DNA from: UBA6115 sp050953005
GTDB lineage: Bacteria > Bacillota > Clostridia > Christensenellales > Aristaeellaceae
Reading direction: 5' to 3'
NCBI GenBank assembly: GCA_050953005.1
Contig: JBMNLV010000012.1
Location: 1 to 64,000, forward strand
DNA length: 64,000 nt
The notes beneath the pieces were generated by a model that saw nothing but the letters and a program-made list of their open reading frames with translations, did no database searches and was not told the DNA's origin. The translations under genes were made by a program, and so were the position numbers. Shown here piece after piece: positions 53,467 through 60,866 of the stretch (positions are counted from its first letter, which is position 1; the number at the start of each line of letters is the position of its first letter).

Positions 53467-54684
53467 TCACACCTGATCGCGCAGCAGCGGCATGGACATA
53501 CACCGCGGGCCACCCCGGCCGCGGCCCAGCTCGGAACCCGGGATTTTGATGGTGCGGATGCCATGGTTCTCCAGGATGCGGTTGGTGACGGTGTTGCGGT
53601 CATAGACGATAACGGTGCCCGGCCGGACACACAGCGTGTTGCTGCCATCGTTCCACTGCTCGCGCTCAGCCGCGATGGAGTCGGAACCGCCGCAATGAAT
53701 CAGGGTGACGCGGTCCAGATCCAGCTCACGCTGCAGGATGTCCTCCAGGCTGCCGGGCAGCTCCTGGGCGCTGAGCGTATCGCCTTCCATGCGCAGCCGG
53801 AAGCAGCGCAAAACCGGCAGGATGCCCGGGTGGATGGTGAAAGTACCTACGTCTACCTGGGTAAACACGGTGTCCAGGTGCATGAAGGCGCGGACATTGG
53901 GGATATCAAAGACCAGGACGCTTTGAATGCCGCTGTCCGCGTCCCGGGAGAGGTTGCGGCACAATTGCTCAATGGCCTCCGGCGCCGTGCGCTGTGACAA
54001 GCCCACGCCCAGCACGCCGTTGCCCAGGTTGAGAATGTCCCCGCCCTCCAGGGAAAAGGGCAGTTCCGCCTGGTACCAGCTTTTGACCTGCCCTGCATAA
54101 TCGGGATGGTATTTAAAAATATAGTTGCCATATATAGATTCCCGGCGCCTGGCAGGCGCGAACATGCTGGAGGTGGCGATGCCGTGGCCGATGGTGGCGA
54201 AGGGGTCACGGGTAAAATACAGGTTGGGGATGGGGTCCAGCAGGTAGTTGGCATTCCTGCGCACCAGGCGGGTCAGCGGATAGCGCGGGTAGAGTCCGGC
54301 CTCCTCATAGGTGACGCCGGCCATGGTCTTTTCCACCAGGGCGGTGTTGTCCCGGATGCCTGAGAACAGCTCGCGCAGGGCCGCGCGCTCGCTGACGGCT
54401 GCCCGGCCGCTGAGGGTGATGAATTCCTCAATGAACCGGTCGCGCGCGCCGGGTGCCTCAAGGCTTTGGGCCACCATGTCCTTCAGGTAGCATACCTGGA
54501 CGCCCTCGGCCTTCAGGGCGCCGGCAAACCGGTCATGCTCGCGCTGCGCGCCCTGCAAAAAGGGGATGTCATCAAACAGCATCCGGGACAGGTGCGGCGG
54601 CGTCAGTTGTTCAAGTTCCGGTCCGGGGCGATGGATCAGCACCTTGCGAAGGGCGCCGATCTCACTGAAGACAGCGATGCGCAT
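53467..54684 (-). CDS. arcA: Arginine deiminase
   Basis: Hydrolyses arginine to citrulline and ammonia, the first step of the arginine dihydrolase energy pathway. The 405-residue protein has the complete guanidino-hydrolase set: an N-terminal SEIGALRKVLIHRPGPELE, NLYFTRDPFATIG, SLEGGDILNLGNGVLGVGLS, MHLDTVFTQVD (catalytic His-x-Asp) and the C-terminal catalytic cysteine in GRGRGGPRCMSMPL. The usual partners arcB, arcC and arcD are not next to it. It is separated from the aldehyde dehydrogenase by about 210 bases and has its own upstream region, so it is not clearly part of the selenoprotein cluster. Confidence 0.97.
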   Translation of the reverse strand: MRIAVFSEIGALRKVLIHRPGPELEQLTPPHLSRMLFDDIPFLQGAQREHDRFAGALKAEGVQVCYLKDMVAQSLEAPGARDRFIEEFITLSGRAAVSERAALRELFSGIRDNTALVEKTMAGVTYEEAGLYPRYPLTRLVRRNANYLLDPIPNLYFTRDPFATIGHGIATSSMFAPARRRESIYGNYIFKYHPDYAGQVKSWYQAELPFSLEGGDILNLGNGVLGVGLSQRTAPEAIEQLCRNLSRDADSGIQSVLVFDIPNVRAFMHLDTVFTQVDVGTFTIHPGILPVLRCFRLRMEGDTLSAQELPGSLEDILQRELDLDRVTLIHCGGSDSIAAEREQWNDGSNTLCVRPGTVIVYDRNTVTNRILENHGIRTIKIPGSELGRGRGGPRCMSMPLLRDQV

Positions 54685-54732
54685 ACCGTTTCCTCACTTC
54701 AATTTGCTGAACTTTATACATCCTAACATAAT

Positions 54733-54748
54733 TATGCAGGTTTGCATA
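54733..54748. promoter_or_regulatory. Dyad TATGCA-N4-TGCATA upstream of arcA
   Basis: A perfect six-base inverted repeat about 50 bases upstream of the arcA start in an AT-rich stretch. It resembles half of an arginine-repressor type site only loosely, so the regulator is unknown. Confidence 0.4.
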
Positions 54749-54840
54749 GATATTGCCCTGTATACAAAACCGGCCGCCATGCGAGGGTGGGTATTGGCTT
54801 TGCCCGGGGAGACAAAGCCGCGGTTTCAAACGCAAAATGC

Positions 54841-54869
54841 AGCAACCGGACAAGCCCTGTCCGGTTGCT
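54841..54869 (-). terminator. Terminator hairpin between arcA leader and peptidoglycan-binding gene
   Basis: AGCAACCGGACA (54841-54852) and TGTCCGGTTGCT (54858-54869) form a perfect 12-bp stem with a five-base loop, 37 bases past the stop of the gene at 54906. The minus-strand 3' side is GCATTTTG, a short T-run. Confidence 0.7.
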
Positions 54870-54905
54870 GTTTGTCTTCAGTGCGTTTATTTGTCTGCCG
54901 GCTGT

Positions 54906-56177
54906 TTACCAGCTTGCGTTCTTCGCCTGGCTGACCGCGCGCTGGTGATCGCCATCCACCCGGTTGGTCTCATGGGTTTTGGATTTGTAAAAGTGGATGC
55001 AGAAGTGCCCGTCAAAACCATTGCCGGGGATGGTGTCTTCCCCGTGGGGCATGGTGTTCATGGACGCGGCATAGACATGGCCGTTGTACATGACCAGGAT
55101 GGCGCGCCGCCGCCAGGAATAGGCGCCGCCGCTGATCTTTTTCAGCGTCTCCGCGTCGCCGCTGGAGAGCGGCTCGGCGTCCAGGTGGTTGTAGCCGCTC
55201 CATCGCCTGGCGGTGAAGGTCATCCCGGTGGACACATCCTTGATCTGGAAGGTAGCGCCCTTGGGGATGGTGCTGCTGCCCCCGTCAAACCACTTCAGCT
55301 GCTCAGTGGGGATGGTATAGTTGGCGGCGTCCTTGCCAAACAGGGCCTTGATGGTGCTATAGCCCGCGATGCCGTCCTGCTTGAGGCCGCGGGAACGCTG
55401 AAAGCGCTTGACCGCTTCGGTGGTGGTTTTGCCATAAGAAGAATCGATGGTTTCCCGGTAATACCCCTTGAGCTTCAGAGCCTGCTGCAGCGCCTTGACG
55501 TGCCGCCCGGAGTTGCCCGGACGGGTGGTGTTGGGCACTGTGATATCGCGGATGGAGGAGATGCCTTTCATGCCCGGGTCATTCTTGGCGGAGACCTCCT
55601 CCTTTTCCTGGTTGAACAGCTTGCGGATGGTGGCGCTGTCCGCGCGCCCGGTCACCTTGAGCCCGGCCGCCTTCTGGAATTTTTCCACCGCGCCCGCGGT
55701 CTGGTCTCCATAGCGGCCATCCAGCGCGCCGCTTAAATAGCCTTTGATTTGCAGCGCGCGCTGCAGCTTCTCAACGTCCCTGCCGTAGGAGCCTTTGGAA
55801 CAGGCGCCGGGCCGGCTGCCCAATTCGGAGATGGTTTTAGCCTGCGCGTAGCGGCTGGCGGCAGCGGTTTGTTCAGCTTTTGCGAAGGCGCGCTTCGCCG
55901 CGGAAGACGCGTTGACTAGGCTGCGCATAATATAGCCGCTTTGCCTGTTGTACTCCACCTTGTAAAAATCGCCGCGCACACCGAGGATGGTCACCTTGGT
56001 GCCCTTGTTCAAAACAGCGTAGTATACGCTGTCGGTATCCGCGCGGGAGCGGAAAAACACCTTGTCCTTGTTGACAGTGCCGGTATAGCTCTCCGCAGCC
56101 AGCGCCGCGGGGGCAAAGGCACCCAACAGCACAACAACGGCAATCAGCGCAGTGGCGCGGGTGATCGGCTTTTGCAT
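54906..56177 (-). CDS. Secreted peptidoglycan-binding protein with SH3-like and two PG_binding_1 domains
   Basis: 423 residues with an export signal (MQKPITRATALIAVVVLLGA, cleavage near ALAAE). Residues 30-90 are a bacterial SH3 domain (VFFRSRADTDSVYYAVLNKG, FYKVEY, GYI). Two peptidoglycan-binding domains follow, at about 125-190 (GSYGRDVEKLQRALQIKGYL, GRYGDQTAGAVEKFQ) and 220-290 (GRHVKALQQALKLKGYY, YGKTTTEAVKRFQ). The last 120 residues (FDGGSSTIPKGATFQIKDV, HVYAASMNTMPHGE, GHFCIHFYKSKTHETNRVDG) match a C-terminal domain found with these repeats in spore- or wall-associated proteins of Clostridia, with conserved H, C and H that suggest a metal or catalytic site. It probably acts in the cell wall. 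Confidence 0.88.
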   Translation of the reverse strand: MQKPITRATALIAVVVLLGAFAPAALAAESYTGTVNKDKVFFRSRADTDSVYYAVLNKGTKVTILGVRGDFYKVEYNRQSGYIMRSLVNASSAAKRAFAKAEQTAAASRYAQAKTISELGSRPGACSKGSYGRDVEKLQRALQIKGYLSGALDGRYGDQTAGAVEKFQKAAGLKVTGRADSATIRKLFNQEKEEVSAKNDPGMKGISSIRDITVPNTTRPGNSGRHVKALQQALKLKGYYRETIDSSYGKTTTEAVKRFQRSRGLKQDGIAGYSTIKALFGKDAANYTIPTEQLKWFDGGSSTIPKGATFQIKDVSTGMTFTARRWSGYNHLDAEPLSSGDAETLKKISGGAYSWRRRAILVMYNGHVYAASMNTMPHGEDTIPGNGFDGHFCIHFYKSKTHETNRVDGDHQRAVSQAKNASW

Positions 56178-56321
56178 TGTATCCTCCTGAACATGTTGGG
56201 CTCATTCGCACGCCACTAAGATATTACAAAATTATTACGTTGTCAAGCCCAAATGTAACAATTTGGGACAATTTGGGCTTGGTATAAGCATTTTATGATT
56301 GAGTTCAGTATCAGTCAGACA

Positions 56322-56353
56322 AAGCGGCCTTAGCTGAATCGCTCAGGCCGCTT
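56322..56353. terminator. Hairpin left of the IS200-type element
   Basis: AAGCGGCCT (56322-56330) pairs with AGGCCGCTT (56345-56353), followed by TGTTTTGT on the plus strand. It stands between the repeat at 56295-56311 and the left end of the element, and may shield the transposase gene from outside transcription. Confidence 0.55.
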
Positions 56354-56420
56354 GTTTTGTGCGCTTCAGCCCACAAAACCACCAGCAGAGCTGGTGGAAT
56401 AAAAAAGCTTTAGCTATCGG

Positions 56421-56479
56421 AAACCTCCTTTGCTACAATCGAGAAGGTCTGGCAACCGCATCGAAAGCAAAGGAGGTTT
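56421..56479 (+). promoter_or_regulatory. Stem that hides the transposase ribosome site
   Basis: AAACCTCCTTTGCT (56421-56434) is the exact complement of AGCAAAGGAGGTTT (56466-56479), which contains the AAAGGAGG ribosome site of the transposase gene. In mRNA this 14-bp stem would block translation initiation, a control known from IS200. Confidence 0.85.
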
Positions 56480-56489
56480 GTCATCGAAG

Positions 56490-56960
56490 ATGAATGACAG
56501 TAAAAGCTTATCACACACAAAATGGAACTGCAAATATCACATTGTGTTTGCCCCGAAGTATCGACGGCAAATTGTGTACGGGAAGATCAAAGCGGAGATC
56601 GGAAGGATTCTCAGGCAACTATGCGATATGAAACAAGTGGAGATACACGAAGCAGAAGCCTGTGCGGATCATATCCATATGCTGGTGAGTATCCCGCCAA
56701 GCATAAGTGTGTCGCAGTTTATGGGATACCTAAAGGGAAAGAGATCGCTCATGATATTTGACCGGCATGCGAACTTGAAATACAAGTATGGCAATCGTCA
56801 TTTTTGGTGTCGCGGGTACTATGTAGATACGGTGGGACGCAACAAGGAAAGGATAGCGAAATATATCCGGGAACAATTGCAATCGGATGTAGCTGCGGAT
56901 CAACTCTCGTTCAAGGAATACATAGACCCGTTTACGGGTGGCAGGACAGAGAAGGCATAA
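56490..56960 (+). CDS. tnpA: IS200/IS605 family transposase TnpA
   Basis: 156-residue single-strand transposase (Y1, HUH type). The catalytic HUH motif is ADHIHMLVSIPP, near residue 65, and the nucleophilic tyrosine lies in WCRGYYVDTVGRNKERIAKY, near residue 124. The N-terminus KWNCKYHIVFAPKYRRQIVY is the family hallmark. The gene is full length and uninterrupted, so the element may be active. The ATG at 56490 follows the AAAGGAGG that is part of the occluding stem. An upstream in-frame start at 56430 would lie inside that stem and is unlikely. Confidence 0.95.
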   Translation: MNDSKSLSHTKWNCKYHIVFAPKYRRQIVYGKIKAEIGRILRQLCDMKQVEIHEAEACADHIHMLVSIPPSISVSQFMGYLKGKRSLMIFDRHANLKYKYGNRHFWCRGYYVDTVGRNKERIAKYIREQLQSDVAADQLSFKEYIDPFTGGRTEKA

Positions 56961-57133
56961 AGAAGGCCGCTTAAGCGGCGGCCAGAGAAAAAGTTGCGGT
57001 TGTCGGATCATTCAGAGCGTCTTCAGACGCAGCCAGTAAATGGCCTTGAAGGCCTCGTGCATACCACCGGCTCAGCCGGTGGTTTTGATTACTTGCGCTC
57101 CGGAGCCGTCCTGCGGCTCCCTTTTATCGGGGA

Positions 57134-57469
57134 TTACACCTCGTCGTGTGAATCAAAAAAAGCCTCGTCCTCTTCTTCATCAAGCTCATCCATGAACAAC
57201 TCGAAGATTTCCTGCTCAACGTCCTCGCTTTCGCAGGGGACATAGGTTTCCTCGCCTTCTTCGTTCTGCTGGATCTTTAGAATGACAACCTCACCCTCCT
57301 CATCGTTTTCTTCCTCTTGGGGAGCCAGAAGCACAATATAACTCTCGCCCCTGTGCTCAATGGTTGTGAGGTATTCAAACGCGATGGTCTGCCCTTCCTC
57401 ATCAATCAGTTCAACGATGTTGCTTTCCAGATCTTCCGGCAGATCGTCCCTGTGTTGCTCGTTGGCCAT
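57134..57469 (-). CDS. yrzB: DUF1292 family protein (YrzB)
   Basis: 111 residues, very acidic, with ELIDEEGQTIAFEYLTTIEH, then GESYIVLLAPQEEENDEEGE and VVILKIQQNEEGEETYVP, as in the YrzB proteins of Firmicutes. It is the last gene of a three-gene block (ireB-ruvX-yrzB) that is conserved in this order across Firmicutes. The role of YrzB is unknown. Its 3' end is next to an IS200-type insertion. A paralogue lies at 7397..7708. Confidence 0.92.
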   Translation of the reverse strand: MANEQHRDDLPEDLESNIVELIDEEGQTIAFEYLTTIEHRGESYIVLLAPQEEENDEEGEVVILKIQQNEEGEETYVPCESEDVEQEIFELFMDELDEEEDEAFFDSHDEV

Positions 57470-57489
57470 GTGTTTTTGTTCCTCCTGTA

Positions 57490-57933
57490 TTATATGGACG
57501 GATCCCCGTCCGGGGGTACAAGTGATGTTGCCCGGTCCAGCCAGGCTTGCAGGATCAGCGCGGCAGCCACCTGATCAACCAGGGCCTTGCTCTGCCGGAG
57601 CGTGGTGCCGCTCTCGCGCAGCGCGTCCTCAGCCTCCAGGCTGGTCAAGCGCTCGTCCTGAAACGCCACGCGCAATCCCTGCTTGCGCAAAACCTCCGCA
57701 AAACCGCGAACCTCCTTCGCTTGGGCTCCCTCCCGGCCGTTCATGCGGCAGGGCAGGCCCAGCACAACATACGCGCAGTCATTTTCGCGCGCCAGCTGCG
57801 CTACCGCCCGCGCGGAAGGGCCCCAGCCGATGTGGCGGAGAACGCTGTGGGGGCTGGCAATTTTTCCCGAAGGATCGCTGAGCGCAACGCCGATGCGGGC
57901 CGCGCCATAGTCCAGGCCCAGCAGTCTCATCAA
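57490..57933 (-). CDS. ruvX: RuvX/YqgF family Holliday-junction resolvase-like protein
   Basis: 147-residue RNase H-fold nuclease implicated in 16S rRNA 5' processing and in Holliday junction resolution. The family signature is complete: MRLLGLDYGAARIGVALSDP at the start (metal Asp in LDYG), YVVLGLPCRMNGREGAQA (VVGLPxxMNG), DERLTSLEAEDALRE with the conserved DERLT, and the C-terminal DQVAAALILQAWLD with the last catalytic Asp. It overlaps the upstream ireB stop by four bases. Confidence 0.95.
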   Translation of the reverse strand: MMRLLGLDYGAARIGVALSDPSGKIASPHSVLRHIGWGPSARAVAQLARENDCAYVVLGLPCRMNGREGAQAKEVRGFAEVLRKQGLRVAFQDERLTSLEAEDALRESGTTLRQSKALVDQVAAALILQAWLDRATSLVPPDGDPSI

Positions 57934-58196
57934 ACGTCGCCGGTGGGCATACTGAAGTAAGAACGCACCAGCTCCTCGAGAATCTCATCCCGCTGCAGGC
58001 GGCAAATCAGGCTGCGCGCATTCTCATGGCTGGTGATGTAGGTAGGGTCACCGGTCATTACATAGCCGGTCAGCTGGGCGACAGGATCATAGCCTTTGGC
58101 TATCAGCGCCTGGTAAACATGCTGAAGGATGCTTGCCGCTACGCTGTTGTCATCCTTGATCGGGACCAGTTTGGTGGTTCCAAAGTTCTCGGTCAT
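57930..58196 (-). CDS. ireB: IreB family regulatory phosphoprotein (YrzL)
   Basis: 88 residues of the DUF965/IreB family. In Enterococcus IreB is a substrate of the Ser/Thr kinase IreK and modulates cephalosporin tolerance. Seen here: ETTKLVP-type beginning (TENFGTTKLVPIKDD), VYQALIAKGYDPVAQLTGYV, and GDPTYITSHENARSLI, which is the strongest family signature, followed by RDEILEELVRSYF. The threonines near residue 6 correspond to the phosphorylated region. The ATG at 58196 follows AGGAGG at seven bases; a TTG two codons earlier is less likely. Confidence 0.95.
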   Translation of the reverse strand: MTENFGTTKLVPIKDDNSVAASILQHVYQALIAKGYDPVAQLTGYVMTGDPTYITSHENARSLICRLQRDEILEELVRSYFSMPTGDV

Positions 58197-58343
58197 AAGC
58201 AACCCTCCTGTCTTTATTATACAGGATGCGCCGGAAACATCAAGACACCTGGCGGCTTCCCTTGAGGATAATACTCAAATTAATGCACGTTCATCCGTAA
58301 ATAGACATGCTATACTGGTAAAAAGATGAGCGAGGTGGGACGA

Positions 58344-59561
58344 ATGAGCAAAGCCCTGTACCATGAGGACGCGTGGATGTGGTCCTTTGACGCGTGCGTT
58401 TGCGACGCCAGGCAGGATCAGACCGGGCACTGGCTGTGCCTGGACCGCACCGCCTTTTACCCCGAGGGAGGCGGCCAGCCCGGAGACAGCGGGCGCCTGC
58501 TGGCAGGCGACAGGGAGTGGACCGTAACGGATACCCGGCGTGACCCTGCGGGCGGCATCTGGCACCTGCTCAGCGCGCAGGATGGCGCCGCGCCGCCGGA
58601 CATAGGCGTACAGGTCCATGGTGAAATTGACTGGTCGCGCCGCTTTGACCACATGCAGCAGCATACGGGCGAACACATCATTGCCGCAAGCCTGTTTGAG
58701 GTGACCGGCGGCTTTACCCACGGGCTGCACATCGGGCATGAGGTTTCCACCATCGATGTGACGCTGCCAGACGGCGCAACCAAATTGGACACTCAGGAGC
58801 TGGACCGCATTGAAGCGCTGGCCAACGCGCGCATCGCGGCGGACGGGCCGGTAGTCTGCCGTTTCCCGGACAGCGAAGAGCTCGCCGGGCTGCCGCTCCG
58901 GAAGGACCCCACCGTGACCGAGCAGGTGCGCGTATGCGCCATTGGGGATTACGAGATGGTGGCCTGCGCCGGTACCCACTTGAGCCGCACCAGCCAGGTG
59001 GGTCTGGTCAAGCTGCTCAAGTCCGAGCCTGCCCGTGGCAAGATGCGGCTGTCTTTTCTGTGCGGGAAACGCGCCATGGCGCACTACGCGCTGATATACA
59101 AGGCCATCATCCAGGTGGCTGATATGCTCAGCGCGCGGGTGGAGGAGACGCCGCAGCTGCTGCGCGAGCAACTGGACAAGGCCGCGCAGACCCGCAGGGA
59201 ACTGGCCGCGCTGCGGCGGCAAAACACCCTGAGCAAGGCGCCCGCCCTGCTGGCAGACGCGCAGGCGCTCAGCGACGGCCGGCGGCTGGTCATGGCCGAG
59301 CTGGAGGAGAACGACCTGCCGGCCATGGAGGCGCTGGCCAACGTGATCACCCAGCAGGAGCGCGTCATCGTCCTGCTGTGCGCCCTGAAGGATGGCCGGC
59401 GCAACCTTTTGTTCGCCCGCTCCGCGGATCTGGACACAAACATGTCGGACCTGATCAAGTCCACGGGCGCCAAGGGCGGCGGCCGGCCGGAATTCGCCCG
59501 GGGCGCCTGCAAGGAGAGCCTGCCCTGGGAAGCGGCCAAGGTGATGGCGCCCCACCTGTAG
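58344..59561 (+). CDS. alaX: Alanyl-tRNA editing protein (AlaX-L type)
   Basis: 405 residues, free-standing homologue of the AlaRS editing region that hydrolyses Ser- or Gly-tRNA-Ala. It has an N-terminal barrel (DRTAFYPEGGGQPGDSG), the catalytic metal site HMQQHTGEHI (HxxxH) and CAGTHLSRTSQVG (C-x-x-x-H), plus a coiled-coil linker (about 245-300) and a C-terminal DHHA1 domain (KSTGAKGGGRPEFARGACK). This complete layout is that of AlaX-L. The ATG at 58344 follows GAGGTGGG; an ATG six codons upstream would lack a ribosome site. Confidence 0.93.
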   Translation: MSKALYHEDAWMWSFDACVCDARQDQTGHWLCLDRTAFYPEGGGQPGDSGRLLAGDREWTVTDTRRDPAGGIWHLLSAQDGAAPPDIGVQVHGEIDWSRRFDHMQQHTGEHIIAASLFEVTGGFTHGLHIGHEVSTIDVTLPDGATKLDTQELDRIEALANARIAADGPVVCRFPDSEELAGLPLRKDPTVTEQVRVCAIGDYEMVACAGTHLSRTSQVGLVKLLKSEPARGKMRLSFLCGKRAMAHYALIYKAIIQVADMLSARVEETPQLLREQLDKAAQTRRELAALRRQNTLSKAPALLADAQALSDGRRLVMAELEENDLPAMEALANVITQQERVIVLLCALKDGRRNLLFARSADLDTNMSDLIKSTGAKGGGRPEFARGACKESLPWEAAKVMAPHL

Positions 59562-59650
59562 CGCGCATCGGCCGCCGCGCGGCAAATTAATCCTTTACAG
59601 ACAGCGCGGATTGGTTTAGCATTTATACGAAAAAAATATTGGAGGGTGAC

Positions 59651-60283
59651 ATGGGCGACAATGTATTCATCTTCGGGCATCCGCTGATTCAGCACAAGGT
59701 GTCTCTTTTGCGGGACAAGAACACCTCCATGAAGGATTTCAGGGACTTGGTGGATGAGATCTCCATGCTGATGGTCTATGAGATCACCAAGGACTTTGAA
59801 CTGGTGGAAACCGAGATTGAAACCCCGATGGCGCGGACTAAAACCAAGGTCCTTTCCGAACGCAAGGTTTCTCTGGTGCCCATCCTGCGCGCGGGTATTG
59901 GCATGGTGCATGGCATCCAGCAACTGCTGCCCAACGCCCGGGTCGGCCACATCGGGCTGTACCGCGACCATGACACCCATGAGCCGGTGGAGTATTACTG
60001 CAAGCTGCCCCTGGATATCGCCGACAGCACCGTCATTGTGCTGGATCCGATGTTTGCCACCGGCGGCTCCATTGCCGCGGCGCTCAAGATCCTCTACGCC
60101 AGGGGCTGCACCGATCTGCGGCTGGTGTGCATTGTGGCCGCGCGCTACGGGGTGGAGCGCATCGCCAGGGACTTCCCGGAGGTCAAAATCTACTGCGCGG
60201 CCTTTGATGAGGAGCTCAACCCCAACGCCTACATCGTTCCCGGGCTGGGGGACGCCGGCGACCGCTTATTCGGCACCAAGTAA
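59651..60283 (+). CDS. upp: Uracil phosphoribosyltransferase
   Basis: Salvages uracil to UMP using PRPP. The 210-residue length is typical. Landmarks: HPLIQHKVSLLRDKNTS at the N-terminus, VPILRAGIGMVHGIQQLLP, the PRPP-binding DPMFATGGSIAAALKIL (D-P-M-x-A-T-G-G-S), and the C-terminal uracil site FDEELNPNAYIVPGLGDAGD, which is diagnostic. GGAGGG lies seven bases upstream of the ATG at 59651. A T-run terminator follows 8 bases after the stop, so it is probably transcribed alone or from alaX. Confidence 0.97.
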   Translation: MGDNVFIFGHPLIQHKVSLLRDKNTSMKDFRDLVDEISMLMVYEITKDFELVETEIETPMARTKTKVLSERKVSLVPILRAGIGMVHGIQQLLPNARVGHIGLYRDHDTHEPVEYYCKLPLDIADSTVIVLDPMFATGGSIAAALKILYARGCTDLRLVCIVAARYGVERIARDFPEVKIYCAAFDEELNPNAYIVPGLGDAGDRLFGTK

Positions 60284-60290
60284 GCTGCGC

Positions 60291-60316
60291 AAGTGCCCGC
60301 GGGCGCTTGTTTTTTA
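60291..60316 (+). terminator. Rho-independent terminator after upp
   Basis: AAGTGCCC (60291-60298) pairs with GGGCGCTT (60301-60308) and is followed by GTTTTTT. Typical intrinsic terminator. Confidence 0.85.
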
Positions 60317-60437
60317 TGGGATTCCGCATGGGCGTTCCTCAACGCTGCATGCCTGTCGCCAGGCGATACTCTTGATATGGGCATATTCCCCTGTGTTCCC
60401 GTTTGTTTGGCACGATATTCTCTGTTTACTATATTAA

Positions 60438-60629
60438 AAAAACAATCAGGAGAGTACCCAACAGGCTGTTGTTGTGGATTCCGCAACGTATACGATATAT
60501 CCTCTGGAATGGAACAAAAAACAAAAGTTCTGCACATGGACAGAAGACGAAACAATCAACAGCCTCCGGAGCGCGGGTTATGACGCCCGGGGACAGCTGA
60601 TTGACGGGTCGGTTTATGTGTATGAGTAG
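60438..60629 (+). pseudogene. Unidentified C-terminal gene remnant
   Basis: An open frame of 63 codons without a usable start codon runs from the TAA at 60435 to the TAG at 60627. Its product reads like real protein (VVVDSATYTIYPLEWN, KFCTWTEDETINSLRSAGYD, GQLIDGSVYVYE), with a helix and a strand-rich tail. I cannot name the family. Between it and the protease gene (60630-60866) I see only a TATAAT (60811-60816) without a matching -35. Confidence 0.4.
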
Positions 60630-60866
60630 ACCCGGCTGGTCGTGCAGGTTGCAATCGACCTGTACGTTCATCGGTGATATTCTGAATCAGTTTTTCCAGC
60701 ATCCGTCGCTCTGCTTTCTTCAAAGCAGCCGGGCGGCACGCTTTCAGGCTGTCCCGCATATTGCAGCAGATCCGTCAGCAAACGGTATACAAACACCGGC
60801 GGTTTTCATGTATAATACCGTTAGAGAAGATATTTCCCAGAGTTCTGTTCATGAAAGGAGCCTGCC

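Larger units (their letters stand above)
56379..57082 (+). mobile_element. IS200-type insertion sequence (about 704 bp)
   Basis: The element is bounded by two subterminal hairpins: CCACCAGC-AGA-GCTGGTGG (56379-56397, left) and CCACCGGC-TCA-GCCGGTGG (57064-57082, right). Between them is a single transposase gene without a tnpB partner. The total length fits IS200 elements. Such elements have no terminal inverted repeats and move as single strands. The right end lies about 50 bases from the stop of the yrzB-type gene. Exact tips cannot be fixed without a related copy. Confidence 0.85.

Noticed and set aside
53467..54684. arcA as part of the selenoprotein cluster
   Set aside because: It has its own upstream region, is 210 bases from the cluster promoter, and the promoter at 53351 separates them.
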